Shown here in pieces: positions 28,037 through 35,880 of a DNA stretch of 64,000 nt (its first letter is position 1; each line of letters begins with the position of its first letter). Source of the DNA: an uncultured Psychroserpens sp. (GTDB lineage Bacteria; Bacteroidota; Bacteroidia; Flavobacteriales; Flavobacteriaceae); assembly GCF_947500255.1 (NCBI RefSeq), contig NZ_CANMRL010000005.1, positions 1 to 64,000 of the forward strand. The letters are read 5' to 3'. A program made the translations under genes and the position numbers. The notes beneath the pieces are model-generated. The model searched no databases. It was not told the origin of the DNA and saw nothing but the letters and a program-made list of their open reading frames with translations.

Positions 28037-28048
28037 TTTCCATGGAAA
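28037..28048. promoter_or_regulatory. Palindromic operator candidate upstream of the pirin genes
   Basis: TTTCCATGGAAA is a perfect 12-bp palindrome in the 58-bp spacer between the MarR gene and the first pirin gene. It shares the TTTCC-N2-GGAA core with the site at 26694. Confidence 0.5.
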
Positions 28049-28072
28049 CTATTACAATGAAAGGATATAAAA

Positions 28073-28945
28073 ATGAAATTAAATACAATAAAAAGGGCAG
28101 GTAAGAGCCATTTCGTAAATATGGGGCCTATTAGGCTGCGACAACCATTTCCAACACAAGCTATTGAAATGATAGATCCATTTATATTGTTACATCACTA
28201 TGGGCCTTATGAAATTTCAAAAGCAAATAATCCGTTTGATCTTGGCCCACACCCTCACAGAGGGTTTGAACCCGTTACGTTTTTAGTACAAGGTGAACAA
28301 TTACATCGTGATTCGTTAGGCCATCAAAGTGTTGTAAAAGCTGGCGACGTACAATGGACAACTGCTGGACGTGGTATTATACATGCTGAAGGTCCAACAA
28401 AAGAACTAGTTGAAACGGGAGGGATAATCGAAGGAATTCAATTATGGTTAAATCTTCCTGCAGAGAAAAAAATGATGCAAGCTAATTATCAGCATGCTAA
28501 GCATGAAGAGTTTAATGTGATTATTTCCGAAGATAAGAATGTAGAAACCAGAATTATTGCTGGAGAATTGCAAAACTCTTTTGGTAAAATAGCAACGCAA
28601 ACAGCTGTAAATGCCTTCATGATTGATGCTAAAGCTGGAGGAGAACAAACAATCACCTATTCTAATAAACATCATGGTATGTTGTATCTCCTTCACGGAA
28701 AAGTAACTGTAAATGATGTTGAATCTATTGAATTGGATAAAAACCAATTAATGGAGTTTCATCAGGATGGAGATGGTTTTTCTATCAAGGCAGAAAGAGA
28801 TAGTAAATTGTTGTTCTTATCAGGAGAACCAATTAAAGAGCAAGTTGCAACGTACGGACCTTACGTTATGAATTCACAAACAGAATTATTGGAAGCCATG
28901 CGAGATTACCAAATGGGTAAGATGGGATTTCTTCCAGCTAATTAA
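28073..28945 (+). CDS. Pirin family protein (290 aa)
   Basis: A cytoplasmic bicupin. The metal site is in GPHPHRGFEPVTFLVQGEQLHRDSLGH, matching the pirin HxH...H pattern. The second cupin follows with HHGMLYLLHGKVTV and a typical LLFLSGEPIKE segment containing the pirin GEP motif, ending with QMGKMG. Pirins bind iron, and some have quercetinase or redox-sensing activity. It lies downstream of a palindromic operator and 15 bp before a second pirin gene, so it is probably part of the same MarR regulon. Confidence 0.88.
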   Translation: MKLNTIKRAGKSHFVNMGPIRLRQPFPTQAIEMIDPFILLHHYGPYEISKANNPFDLGPHPHRGFEPVTFLVQGEQLHRDSLGHQSVVKAGDVQWTTAGRGIIHAEGPTKELVETGGIIEGIQLWLNLPAEKKMMQANYQHAKHEEFNVIISEDKNVETRIIAGELQNSFGKIATQTAVNAFMIDAKAGGEQTITYSNKHHGMLYLLHGKVTVNDVESIELDKNQLMEFHQDGDGFSIKAERDSKLLFLSGEPIKEQVATYGPYVMNSQTELLEAMRDYQMGKMGFLPAN

Positions 28946-28960
28946 TAAAAAATAAAGATT

Positions 28961-29677
28961 ATGAAAACAATAGTTCACAAAGCAGATACTAGGGGATTTG
29001 CAGACCATGGATGGTTAAAATCGCATCATACTTTTAGTTTTGCGAGTTATCAAAATCAAGAACGAATGAATTTTGGAGCACTTCGTGTTTTGAATGATGA
29101 TGTGGTTAAACCAAAAATGGGATTTGGAACACATCCGCATCAAAACATGGAAATCATTTCCATTCCATTAAAAGGTGCCTTATCGCATAAAGATAGTATG
29201 GGAAATAAACGCGCCATCGAAGTCGGTGAAGTTCAAGTCATGAGTGCTGGAACTGGATTAACACATTCTGAATTTAATGACAGCAAAACAGACGAGGTTA
29301 ATTTTCTTCAGTTATGGATTATCCCAGAGCAAATGAGCGTTGCCCCAAATTATGAGCAACGTGTTTTTCCTTCCGAAGAAAAGAAAAATAAGCTTCAAAC
29401 AGTAGTGGCGCCTAAAGATAAATTGGTAGGTCAGGCGTTACCAATTAGTCAACAAGCTTATATCTACAGAACAAATCTTGATGCACAAAAGAGTATTGAT
29501 TTACAAGTGAAATCTGGTCAAAACGGATTTTATGTATTTGTGGTTGATGGCGAAATTGAAATTGCTAATAATACGCTTGTCAATAGAGATGCTATTGGTA
29601 TTTCTGAAACAGAAAATCTTGACATTAAAGCGACTAAAGATTCCGAATTGATTATCGTTGAGGTTCCTATGAACTAA
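28961..29677 (+). CDS. Pirin family protein, YhaK-like (238 aa)
   Basis: A second, shorter pirin of the YhaK type. The N-terminal cupin has FASYQNQERMNFGALRVLNDD and the metal motif GTHPHQNMEIISIPLKGALSHKDSMGN, followed by EVQVMSAGTGLTHSEFN. The C-terminal cupin is degenerate. YhaK proteins in enterobacteria are redox-responsive. The pairing of a long and a short pirin under one promoter implies a shared stress role, possibly quinone or flavonoid oxidation. It is followed by a strong terminator. Confidence 0.88.
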   Translation: MKTIVHKADTRGFADHGWLKSHHTFSFASYQNQERMNFGALRVLNDDVVKPKMGFGTHPHQNMEIISIPLKGALSHKDSMGNKRAIEVGEVQVMSAGTGLTHSEFNDSKTDEVNFLQLWIIPEQMSVAPNYEQRVFPSEEKKNKLQTVVAPKDKLVGQALPISQQAYIYRTNLDAQKSIDLQVKSGQNGFYVFVVDGEIEIANNTLVNRDAIGISETENLDIKATKDSELIIVEVPMN

Positions 29678-29700
29678 TCCACTATAATTGGTTAGTAGCG

Positions 29701-29735
29701 AAAAAAAGCATTCTGTCACAGAATGCTTTTTTTTA
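29701..29735. terminator. Strong terminator after the pirin operon
   Basis: A 15-bp stem (7 A, GCATTCTG) with a TCA loop pairs with CAGAATGC and eight T residues. It works in both directions in principle. Confidence 0.85.
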
Positions 29736-29789
29736 GTTTAAAATCACGATATTTGTGTTTAGACTAACTATCTAAAATTAAGAAAAAAT

Positions 29790-29972
29790 ATGGCTATGAA
29801 TAAAAATACTGTGCTGGCATGGGCCACCACAATTATGGTAATAGTAGGATTAGGTTTAATAGCATTAGGTGCCTTTCGATATGATGAAGTTGCTGGTTGG
29901 GGATTTGCAGCCGTTGGTATTGGATTTTTTGCTATTGCTTGGGTGTTTAACGCTTTAAAAGGAAGAGTATAA
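29790..29972 (+). CDS. Small two-helix membrane protein (CAL67264-like)
   Basis: A 60-residue inner-membrane protein with two hydrophobic helices (about residues 8-27 and 35-55) joined by a short polar turn FRYDEVAGWG, and a basic C terminus. I recall a flavobacterial family named after CAL67264 with this look, but could not check it. Its stop codon overlaps the ettA start in TAATG, so the two are translationally coupled. The function is unknown. Confidence 0.75.
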   Translation: MAMNKNTVLAWATTIMVIVGLGLIALGAFRYDEVAGWGFAAVGIGFFAIAWVFNALKGRV

Positions 29973-31663
29973 TGAGTGACGATAAAAAGGTAATCTTCTC
30001 AATGTCTGGTGTTACAAAGACATTTCAATCTGCAAATACACCAGTACTTAAAAATATTTATTTAAGCTTCTTCTACGGAGCTAAGATTGGAATCTTAGGA
30101 CTTAATGGTTCCGGTAAATCAACATTGCTTAAAATTATTGCTGGTGTAGATAAGAACTATCAAGGAGACGTTGTGTTTTCACAAGATTATTCTGTTGGAT
30201 ACTTAGAACAAGAACCAAAACTTGATGACGAAAAAACAGTGATGGATGTGGTTCGTGAAGGTGCTGCCGAAACTGTAGCTATTCTTGATGAGTATAATAG
30301 TATTAATGACCAATTTGGTTTGGAGGAAGTCTATAGTGATCCAGATAAAATGGAAAAACTGATGAACCGTCAAGCCGAACTTCAAGATCAAATAGACGCG
30401 GCTAATGCCTGGGAATTAGATACCAAGCTGGAAATTGCTATGGATGCATTACGAACTCCAGATGGTGACAAGAAAATTGCTGTACTATCTGGTGGTGAAC
30501 GTCGACGTGTTGCATTATGTCGTTTATTATTACAAGAACCAGATGTATTGTTATTAGACGAGCCTACCAACCATTTAGATGCAGAGTCTGTACATTGGTT
30601 AGAGCATCATTTAGCACAATATAAAGGGACTGTTATTGCGGTAACTCACGATAGATATTTCTTAGATAATGTTGCTGGATGGATTTTAGAGTTGGATAGA
30701 GGCGAAGGTATTCCATGGAAAGGTAACTATTCGTCTTGGTTAGATCAAAAATCCAAACGTATGGCTCAGGAAAGTAAAACTGCATCTAAGCGCCAAAAAA
30801 CCTTAGAGCGTGAGTTAGAATGGGTGCGACAAGGTGCTAAAGGTCGACAGACCAAGCAAAAAGCACGTTTAAAGAATTATGATAAACTCATGAGTCAAGA
30901 TCAAAAACAACTTGATGAGAAATTAGAGATTTATATTCCAAACGGACCACGATTAGGTACAAATGTTATTGAGGCTAAAGGTGTAAGTAAAGGTTATGAT
31001 GATAAGCTATTATATGAAGATCTAAACTTTAATTTACCTCAAGCTGGAATAGTTGGTGTTATTGGACCAAATGGTGCTGGTAAAACCACTATTTTTAGAA
31101 TGATAATGGGTGAAGAAACACCAGATAAAGGAGCGTTTCAGGTTGGAGAAACAGCAAAAATTGCTTACGTTGATCAATCGCACTCTAATATTGATCCAGA
31201 AAAAACAATTTGGCAAAACTTTAGCGATGAGCAGGAATTGGTTATGATGGGCGGAAAACAGGTAAATTCAAGGGCGTATTTAAGTCGTTTTAATTTCTCA
31301 GGTAGCGAGCAAAATAAGAAAGTAAGTTTGTTGTCAGGAGGAGAACGTAACCGCTTGCATTTGGCAATGACGCTTAAAGAAGAAGGCAATGTATTGCTTT
31401 TAGATGAGCCTACTAACGATCTTGATGTCAATACATTAAGAGCATTGGAGGAAGGTTTAGAAAACTTTGCAGGATGTGCTGTGGTGATTTCTCACGACAG
31501 ATGGTTCTTAGATCGTATCTGTACACATATATTAGCTTTTGAAGGGGATAGTCAAGTTTATTTCTTTGAAGGAAGTTTCTCAGATTATGAAGAGAATAAA
31601 AAGAAACGTTTAGGAGGTGATTTAATGCCTAAGCGTATCAAGTATAAAAAATTAGTAAGATAA
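29972..31663 (+). CDS. ettA: Energy-dependent translational throttle protein EttA (ABC-F)
   Basis: A cytoplasmic ABC-F ATPase of 563 residues that acts on the ribosomal E site. It has two nucleotide-binding domains with Walker A GLNGSGKST and GPNGAGKTT, signature motifs LSGGERRRVAL and LSGGERNRLHL, and Walker B LLLDEPTNHLD and LLLDEPTNDLD. The charged inter-domain linker has the EttA signature (RGEGIPWKGNYSSWLDQKSKR). The first domain contains the inserted arm region around VREGAAETVAILDEYNSI. Length and motifs match EttA better than Uup or YheS. A perfect palindromic terminator follows. Confidence 0.95.
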   Translation: MSDDKKVIFSMSGVTKTFQSANTPVLKNIYLSFFYGAKIGILGLNGSGKSTLLKIIAGVDKNYQGDVVFSQDYSVGYLEQEPKLDDEKTVMDVVREGAAETVAILDEYNSINDQFGLEEVYSDPDKMEKLMNRQAELQDQIDAANAWELDTKLEIAMDALRTPDGDKKIAVLSGGERRRVALCRLLLQEPDVLLLDEPTNHLDAESVHWLEHHLAQYKGTVIAVTHDRYFLDNVAGWILELDRGEGIPWKGNYSSWLDQKSKRMAQESKTASKRQKTLERELEWVRQGAKGRQTKQKARLKNYDKLMSQDQKQLDEKLEIYIPNGPRLGTNVIEAKGVSKGYDDKLLYEDLNFNLPQAGIVGVIGPNGAGKTTIFRMIMGEETPDKGAFQVGETAKIAYVDQSHSNIDPEKTIWQNFSDEQELVMMGGKQVNSRAYLSRFNFSGSEQNKKVSLLSGGERNRLHLAMTLKEEGNVLLLDEPTNDLDVNTLRALEEGLENFAGCAVVISHDRWFLDRICTHILAFEGDSQVYFFEGSFSDYEENKKKRLGGDLMPKRIKYKKLVR

Positions 31664-31682
31664 GTGTATATCTTATAAAACT

Positions 31683-31709
31683 AAAAAGCCAGCAATTGCT
31701 GGCTTTTTT
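31683..31709. terminator. Palindromic bidirectional terminator
   Basis: A perfect palindrome (AAAAAGCCAGCA with TGCTGGCTTTTT around a short AATT centre) is flanked by T and A runs. It ends ettA on one strand, and its edge forms the stop region of the small minus-strand gene. Confidence 0.85.
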
Positions 31710-31851
31710 ATTGTTCTTTTATTTGTTTTTTGAGTTTTTCATTTTCCTTTTTTAATGAATAAACTTTAACTAGGTTTATAATTAATAATCCTAGTATGGT
31801 AACTATAGCTATGGATAATATTGTAGTAATTTTTGAAAGATTGGTATCCAT
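31708..31851 (-). CDS. Micro membrane protein with charged C-terminal helix (47 aa)
   Basis: A complete short frame of 48 codons from ATG to TAA. The product starts MDTNLSKITT, has one hydrophobic helix at residues 8-30, and ends in a Lys/Glu-rich amphipathic tail (SLKKENEKLKKQIKEQ) that looks like a short coiled coil. Its start lies 3 bp after the stop of the upstream gene at 31855. That gene encodes a protein with the same design (helix followed by YKLKAENKRL), so the two look like a duplicated pair. No known family comes to mind. Support is the architecture, the tight spacing and the terminator at its end. Confidence 0.55.
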   Translation of the reverse strand: MDTNLSKITTILSIAIVTILGLLIINLVKVYSLKKENEKLKKQIKEQ

Positions 31852-31854
31852 CTT

Positions 31855-32091
31855 CTAGCTGTTGTTATTATTATCATATAAGTGGCCCTCAGTGAAATCT
31901 TGATAGCTTTTATCTATTTCAGATTTATAAAAACTGCTATCTGTTAATCTTTTGTTTTCTGCCTTTAGCTTATACATTTTTATAATAGCTATGGCAATGA
32001 AAATTAAAAAAATAGAAGCAGTCACGATAAGAACTATGGTAAGTTGCATCGTGCTTACAAGGGAAATATTTGAAGTATAAGTAGTTAGCAT
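31855..32091 (-). CDS. Small single-helix membrane protein (64-78 aa)
   Basis: A 78-codon frame with an internal Met at residue 15 that could be the true start (MQLTIVLIVTASIFL, 64 aa). One transmembrane helix is followed by KMYKLKAENKRLTDSSFYKSEID and an Asn-rich end. The upstream region carries a good Bacteroidota promoter (TATATTTG box at 32120-32127), which supports expression and would put the ATG at 32091 about 20 bases inside the transcript. It forms a two-gene unit with the 47-aa gene downstream. The function is unknown. Confidence 0.6.
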   Translation of the reverse strand: MLTTYTSNISLVSTMQLTIVLIVTASIFLIFIAIAIIKMYKLKAENKRLTDSSFYKSEIDKSYQDFTEGHLYDNNNNS

Positions 32092-32119
32092 TAAACTAAG
32101 TTTGTCTTGATTTGGTGTT

Positions 32120-32147
32120 CAAATATACAATAATATTTAAAAAACAA
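32120..32147 (-). promoter_or_regulatory. Bacteroidota-type promoter for the two micro membrane proteins
   Basis: On the minus strand a TTG (32147-32145), 17 bases, then TATATTTG (32127-32120). This fits the TTG/TAnnTTTG pattern and sits 28 bases before the ATG at 32091. Confidence 0.55.
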
Positions 32148-32195
32148 GTTATTTATCTATAAAAAGTTACACTTAATCGATAAAATTGATGTGTG

Positions 32196-32993
32196 TTAAT
32201 TATACCAATCCAATTGCACAACGTCTATATCCTCATCGCCTTGATTGATTAAAGTCTTAAATTTTGAGACATCGCTCATACCATCTTTTCCACGATAATG
32301 GTAAGGATAAACGGCTTTTGGTTTGAATTCTAATACGGCTTCTGCAGCTTTATCAACCGTCATTGTCCAAGGAAGATTCATACATACAAAGGCTTTGTCA
32401 ATATTTTCGAGAGCTCTCATTTCAGCAATATCCTCAGTATCTCCCGAAATATATATACGTTCATTCCCAATTGTTAACACATAACCATTACCTCTTCCTT
32501 TAGTGTGGAACTGTAAAGCTTCTTCTCTTAAATTGTACATAGGTATAGCTTCAACATCAAAACCATTTAAAGTTGCCGAGTCACCATTATTTATAGTCAT
32601 TAGTACCTTAGCTTTTAAATCTTCAGGTAATTTACCCATAACGGTTTTTGGACCAATAATCGTGGCATTAGATAAATCTAAGGCTTTTAATGTTTCTAAA
32701 TTGAGATGATCACCATGTATATCGGTAATTAAAACAAAATCTGGCTTAGAGAATGAAGCAAAGGCTTTCGCTCCTCCTGTAGGATCAACATAAATATCAA
32801 TATCTCCATAGGATAATACCATGGTGGCATGAGAAATAGGATGTATGTCTAATACCTTTTCTTTGTCAGAATTTTCAGCAACAAGTTCACTGTTATCGGC
32901 TTCTGAAGTTTGATTATTGCTTTCTTTTGAGTCTGTTTTACATGAAAAAACAGAGAAACAAGTCACAATTAATAAAAGATTCAAATATTTCAT
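32196..32993 (-). CDS. MBL-fold metallo-hydrolase lipoprotein
   Basis: A 265-residue protein with a lipoprotein signal (hydrophobic segment, then VFSC at about residue 18), so it is probably anchored in the cell envelope. The MBL motif reads TDIHGDHL, that is Asp-x-His-x-Asp-His, with Asp in place of the usual first His. ISGDTED and YPYHYRGKDG follow the typical order. The tail is close to the UlaG/UPF0173-like branch. It may hydrolyse a phosphodiester or lactone; the substrate is unknown. It is unlinked to its neighbours, with about 170 bp separating it from the divergent coiled-coil gene. Confidence 0.8.
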   Translation of the reverse strand: MKYLNLLLIVTCFSVFSCKTDSKESNNQTSEADNSELVAENSDKEKVLDIHPISHATMVLSYGDIDIYVDPTGGAKAFASFSKPDFVLITDIHGDHLNLETLKALDLSNATIIGPKTVMGKLPEDLKAKVLMTINNGDSATLNGFDVEAIPMYNLREEALQFHTKGRGNGYVLTIGNERIYISGDTEDIAEMRALENIDKAFVCMNLPWTMTVDKAAEAVLEFKPKAVYPYHYRGKDGMSDVSKFKTLINQGDEDIDVVQLDWYN

Positions 32994-33165
32994 AGGATAT
33001 CATTTTTGAAAACTTAAAGATAATTACAAATCGAATGCGAATAAAGTTTGTAACAAAATATTATGTTTTACTACTCATATTTTAGGCAGATTAAGTTTTT
33101 AAAATCATATTTTTTAACGAAATTGCTTGTCCTAAATATTGTTCAACTTTAATACACAACATAAT

Positions 33166-34506
33166 ATGTCTGATGATTTTGATTTATTAGAAACGAATTC
33201 CAACGAAAAAACTGAGAAAGTAGATGTTAATTGGGGAAAAGCCATAGACCAAATGAAGTCTAAATTGGCGCAGGAAGATGATCCAGAGAGTCGTCAGAAG
33301 ATTCTAAATGCGACGTTAGATAATGTTGTAGATATGGCCGAAAAAGATAGGTCTACATTATTAGATGCTATTAAAGACCTTACCGATTATCAAGATGAGG
33401 TTGGTATTATGTTCGAAGGCTTTTCTGCGTTAAATGCTGCAGAGCAAAAAATTATAGATGATGCTATCAAACGTTTAGAACGTGCTAAGGTAGAATTAGA
33501 AGACGCAAAAAACACACCTGATACTTGGTGGAATAACCTTTGGGGACGAAAAAGTAAGATCAAAAAAGCAGAAGACGAATTGGCATTAGCTCAAAAAGAA
33601 CGTGATGCTTCAGATAATAAAGCGAAAGCATTATTCCAACAGCGTATAGAAAGTGCCGATGTGCAAACGTTGTTAAATGAATTGTCATTTAAAAGTCAGG
33701 CAGCCATCAAGCGTTTAAAAGATAGAGAACTCGAAATCAAAGAAGTTGAAGAGAGTTTAAAAACCGCTATTGTTGAAGCTAGTAATAATCATACTAAAGC
33801 TTTGGAAAAGAAAAAGCAAGTAGAAGCACAGCTTGAAGAACAATACGCCCTTTTAAAGCAAGCACGTCAGGCTTTAGAAGAAGTGGCAGATAAACAATCT
33901 ACTGAGTACTCTGAAGCGCTTGAAAAAGTAACACAGCTTGAACAAAAAGTAGAAGAACTTGAAGGACTTAAAAATGCTTACACAACTTTAGCAGCTTCTA
34001 AAGATAGTTTTGTACATAAGCATAACTTAACTATAAAAGTATTAACCTCTTTGCGTAGTAATTTACAAACGCATCGTGCAAAACTAAAGAGTGATACAGA
34101 TGAGCGTTTAAAATATTATGATGGATATGTAGTGGCCTTAAAAGCGCGTACAGATCAAGAATTTGCTGCAATTTTAGAGCATTTAGGTGTAAAGACCGAT
34201 GAACATATTGGAGAAACTTTAGCAGCAATGCATACAGCAAGTGCTAAAGCACGTCAAGAGATGATGGATAATATTCCAGTTCATGAAAAAGTAATGCAAG
34301 GTGTGTATGGTAGTTATGCAGAAGCATTAAAAGAAATAAGAACAAAAGACTCTGAAATCCAGAAAAACTTTGCTGATCGTTATGGTATTGATATGAAAGA
34401 AATTTTCGATGAATACTATAAGGCAGATCCAAATGCACCAGCAGATGGAGGTGAACCAGAAGGTGATCCAAAACCAGAATCTAACGACGACGATTTGTTG
34501 TCTTAA
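33166..34506 (+). CDS. Long coiled-coil protein heading the AAA+ cluster
   Basis: A 446-residue, highly charged, mostly helical cytoplasmic protein with no signal peptide. Heptad-like coiled coil runs from about residue 85 to 300 (for example RLERAKVELEDAK, KKKQVEAQLEEQYALLKQARQALEEV, TQLEQKVEELEGL). A more globular helical C-terminal part carries LQTHRAKLKSDTDERLKYYDGYV and EHLGVKTDEHIGETL. The tail is acidic and Pro-rich (PADGGEPEGDPKPESNDDDLLS). The ATG at 33166 (MSDDFDLLE) is preferred to a TTG nine codons earlier. Related proteins have, as I recall, been labelled microtubule-binding in databases, which is only a coiled-coil artefact. It probably serves as scaffold or substrate of the AAA+ ATPase encoded downstream. 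Confidence 0.75.
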   Translation: MSDDFDLLETNSNEKTEKVDVNWGKAIDQMKSKLAQEDDPESRQKILNATLDNVVDMAEKDRSTLLDAIKDLTDYQDEVGIMFEGFSALNAAEQKIIDDAIKRLERAKVELEDAKNTPDTWWNNLWGRKSKIKKAEDELALAQKERDASDNKAKALFQQRIESADVQTLLNELSFKSQAAIKRLKDRELEIKEVEESLKTAIVEASNNHTKALEKKKQVEAQLEEQYALLKQARQALEEVADKQSTEYSEALEKVTQLEQKVEELEGLKNAYTTLAASKDSFVHKHNLTIKVLTSLRSNLQTHRAKLKSDTDERLKYYDGYVVALKARTDQEFAAILEHLGVKTDEHIGETLAAMHTASAKARQEMMDNIPVHEKVMQGVYGSYAEALKEIRTKDSEIQKNFADRYGIDMKEIFDEYYKADPNAPADGGEPEGDPKPESNDDDLLS

Positions 34507-34516
34507 AATAATGATG

Positions 34517-34609
34517 GCGTTACCCTCTTCCGCTAAAAAGCTACAGAGGGTCAGGCTATCGCAAGTCGCTCTCTACGAGGAGCTCCAACAGGTGCTCCAT
34601 CCTTAACGC
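34517..34609. repeat. REP-like structured intergenic element
   Basis: A GC-richer block of 93 bp bounded by the inverted ends GCGTTA and TAACGC. It has internal dyads CCCTC...GAGGG and GGAGC...GCTCC, and contains GGGTCAGGCTATCGC. It resembles the palindromic elements that I recall recurring in flavobacterial genomes next to TAACGC ends. There is only one copy in this window. It could fold as an mRNA structure between two cotranscribed genes. Confidence 0.5.
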
Positions 34610-34619
34610 GAATACAATT

Positions 34620-34799
34620 ATGAAAAAATATTTTTTAGCCTCTCTCGCAGTAGTAGTTGTTTGTGCAGGTGTTATATCATTCATCTATTTTTCCAATGAT
34701 CATTCAGAGTGTGAATTGGCAACTGAGATTACTTTCAATGAAAATGGCGAAAAGGTAACAACCGAAACACACATTTGTAAAGAGAAATTCAATTTATAA
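34620..34799 (+). CDS. Micro protein with N-terminal membrane/signal helix (59 aa)
   Basis: A complete 60-codon frame from ATG to TAA. It begins MKKYFLASLAVVVVCAGVIS, a basic start followed by a hydrophobic helix (about 4-24). A polar 34-residue tail with Cys31 and Cys53 follows, which could form a disulfide outside the cytoplasm. It lies in the same direction between the coiled-coil gene and the 347-aa gene, 23 bp before the latter. There is no recognised family. Codon use and the Lys-Lys start are normal for this genome, so I consider it a probable real gene. Confidence 0.55.
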   Translation: MKKYFLASLAVVVVCAGVISFIYFSNDHSECELATEITFNENGEKVTTETHICKEKFNL

Positions 34800-34822
34800 A
34801 TCATAGAATGTATATCTAAAAT

Positions 34823-35866
34823 ATGATTGTAACTCCATTAGATTCAGCAATATTAGACTCTAAAGAGCAGTATGTCTTCTATCATAAAATGATAGACTTT
34901 ACGCTTAAAGAGCTAATCGTTGCGGTACAACAAAAGCAGATACTTACTGAGCAAGAAGTACTCTTGTTTAAACAGTATTGTGATTTGCTATTGTATTCAA
35001 TCGAAGCCATGCGTGTGAAATATATGTATGACGATGAGGAAAACATGAAGGTAGATTTAACAGATTCTGGTTTTCCAAACTATTTAGAGTTTCGTTATTT
35101 ATTTAATGACCTTGGTTTGCGTGAAGATTATTTAGGCAAGCTTACTAATATAGATGTATTAAAAGAAGAATTTCTAGACACGCTATTGAGAAAAAAAGAA
35201 CCAATAGCTCAGCGAAAGTTATTTCAAGCATCTTCTATAGTGTATTACACGTCTGCTAAAAAAGAGTATATTTTTAACCGTTTTGTTCAAGGCAAGATTA
35301 TAGAAGCGCCTCAAGGTTCACCAGGACAATATTTAGTAAGCTGGAGTTTTTATGAAGTATCACATAACAGACCGTTTATTTGCTATATGTATTTTGATTA
35401 CGATGGCAGTAATCCTCTTAAAGACAGAGACGAAATTTACTATGCTTTAAAAACAGTAGCAGATCGCGAATTGGCTATGGATATGATGGCTTATGCTATT
35501 GATAAACGTTTACCAAAAGTATTGCCTAAGCTAGTGAAGCGTGTTGATCTTGGACCAATACATAACGTTTTCGCAAAAGATGAGAATGAAATTACACATG
35601 CCATTCTCGATGGAATAGCGAAAAAGACGATTCCTTTAGAATCGTATGCCATCTCATTTAAAATTGACGAAGTTAGTTCTAAGAGCGAATTTAAAGAAGG
35701 TAGTTTCTTTAGTAAACAAACCTTTCAAAACTGGGATGCTGTGTTTAGACAACGCTATGTGTTTGCACCACACCGAATCATACAGTTATTATATAACAAA
35801 ACACCTGAGATTATGAACAAGTTAGCAAAGGCGCCAATTCAGATCGCAGATTTAAAAATGAAATAA
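34823..35866 (+). CDS. Conserved-looking protein of unknown function (347 aa), AAA+ cluster
   Basis: A soluble mixed alpha/beta protein with no signal peptide, membrane segment or known enzyme motif. Notable parts are a helical N terminus (KMIDFTLKELIVAVQQKQIL), an aromatic-rich middle (YLVSWSFYEVSHNRPFICYMYFDYDG), and a C-terminal segment with FAPHRIIQLLYNKTPEIM. It is followed 14 bp later by the AAA+ ATPase gene and must be coexpressed with it. It could be an adaptor or regulatory partner of the ATPase. I do not recognise the family. Confidence 0.7.
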   Translation: MIVTPLDSAILDSKEQYVFYHKMIDFTLKELIVAVQQKQILTEQEVLLFKQYCDLLLYSIEAMRVKYMYDDEENMKVDLTDSGFPNYLEFRYLFNDLGLREDYLGKLTNIDVLKEEFLDTLLRKKEPIAQRKLFQASSIVYYTSAKKEYIFNRFVQGKIIEAPQGSPGQYLVSWSFYEVSHNRPFICYMYFDYDGSNPLKDRDEIYYALKTVADRELAMDMMAYAIDKRLPKVLPKLVKRVDLGPIHNVFAKDENEITHAILDGIAKKTIPLESYAISFKIDEVSSKSEFKEGSFFSKQTFQNWDAVFRQRYVFAPHRIIQLLYNKTPEIMNKLAKAPIQIADLKMK

Positions 35867-35880
35867 ATTTTACCCATCAT

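Noticed and set aside
34409-34606. 65-codon plus-strand frame
   Set aside because: It overlaps the acidic tail of the coiled-coil gene and the REP-like element in another frame, and its product has no protein-like pattern.
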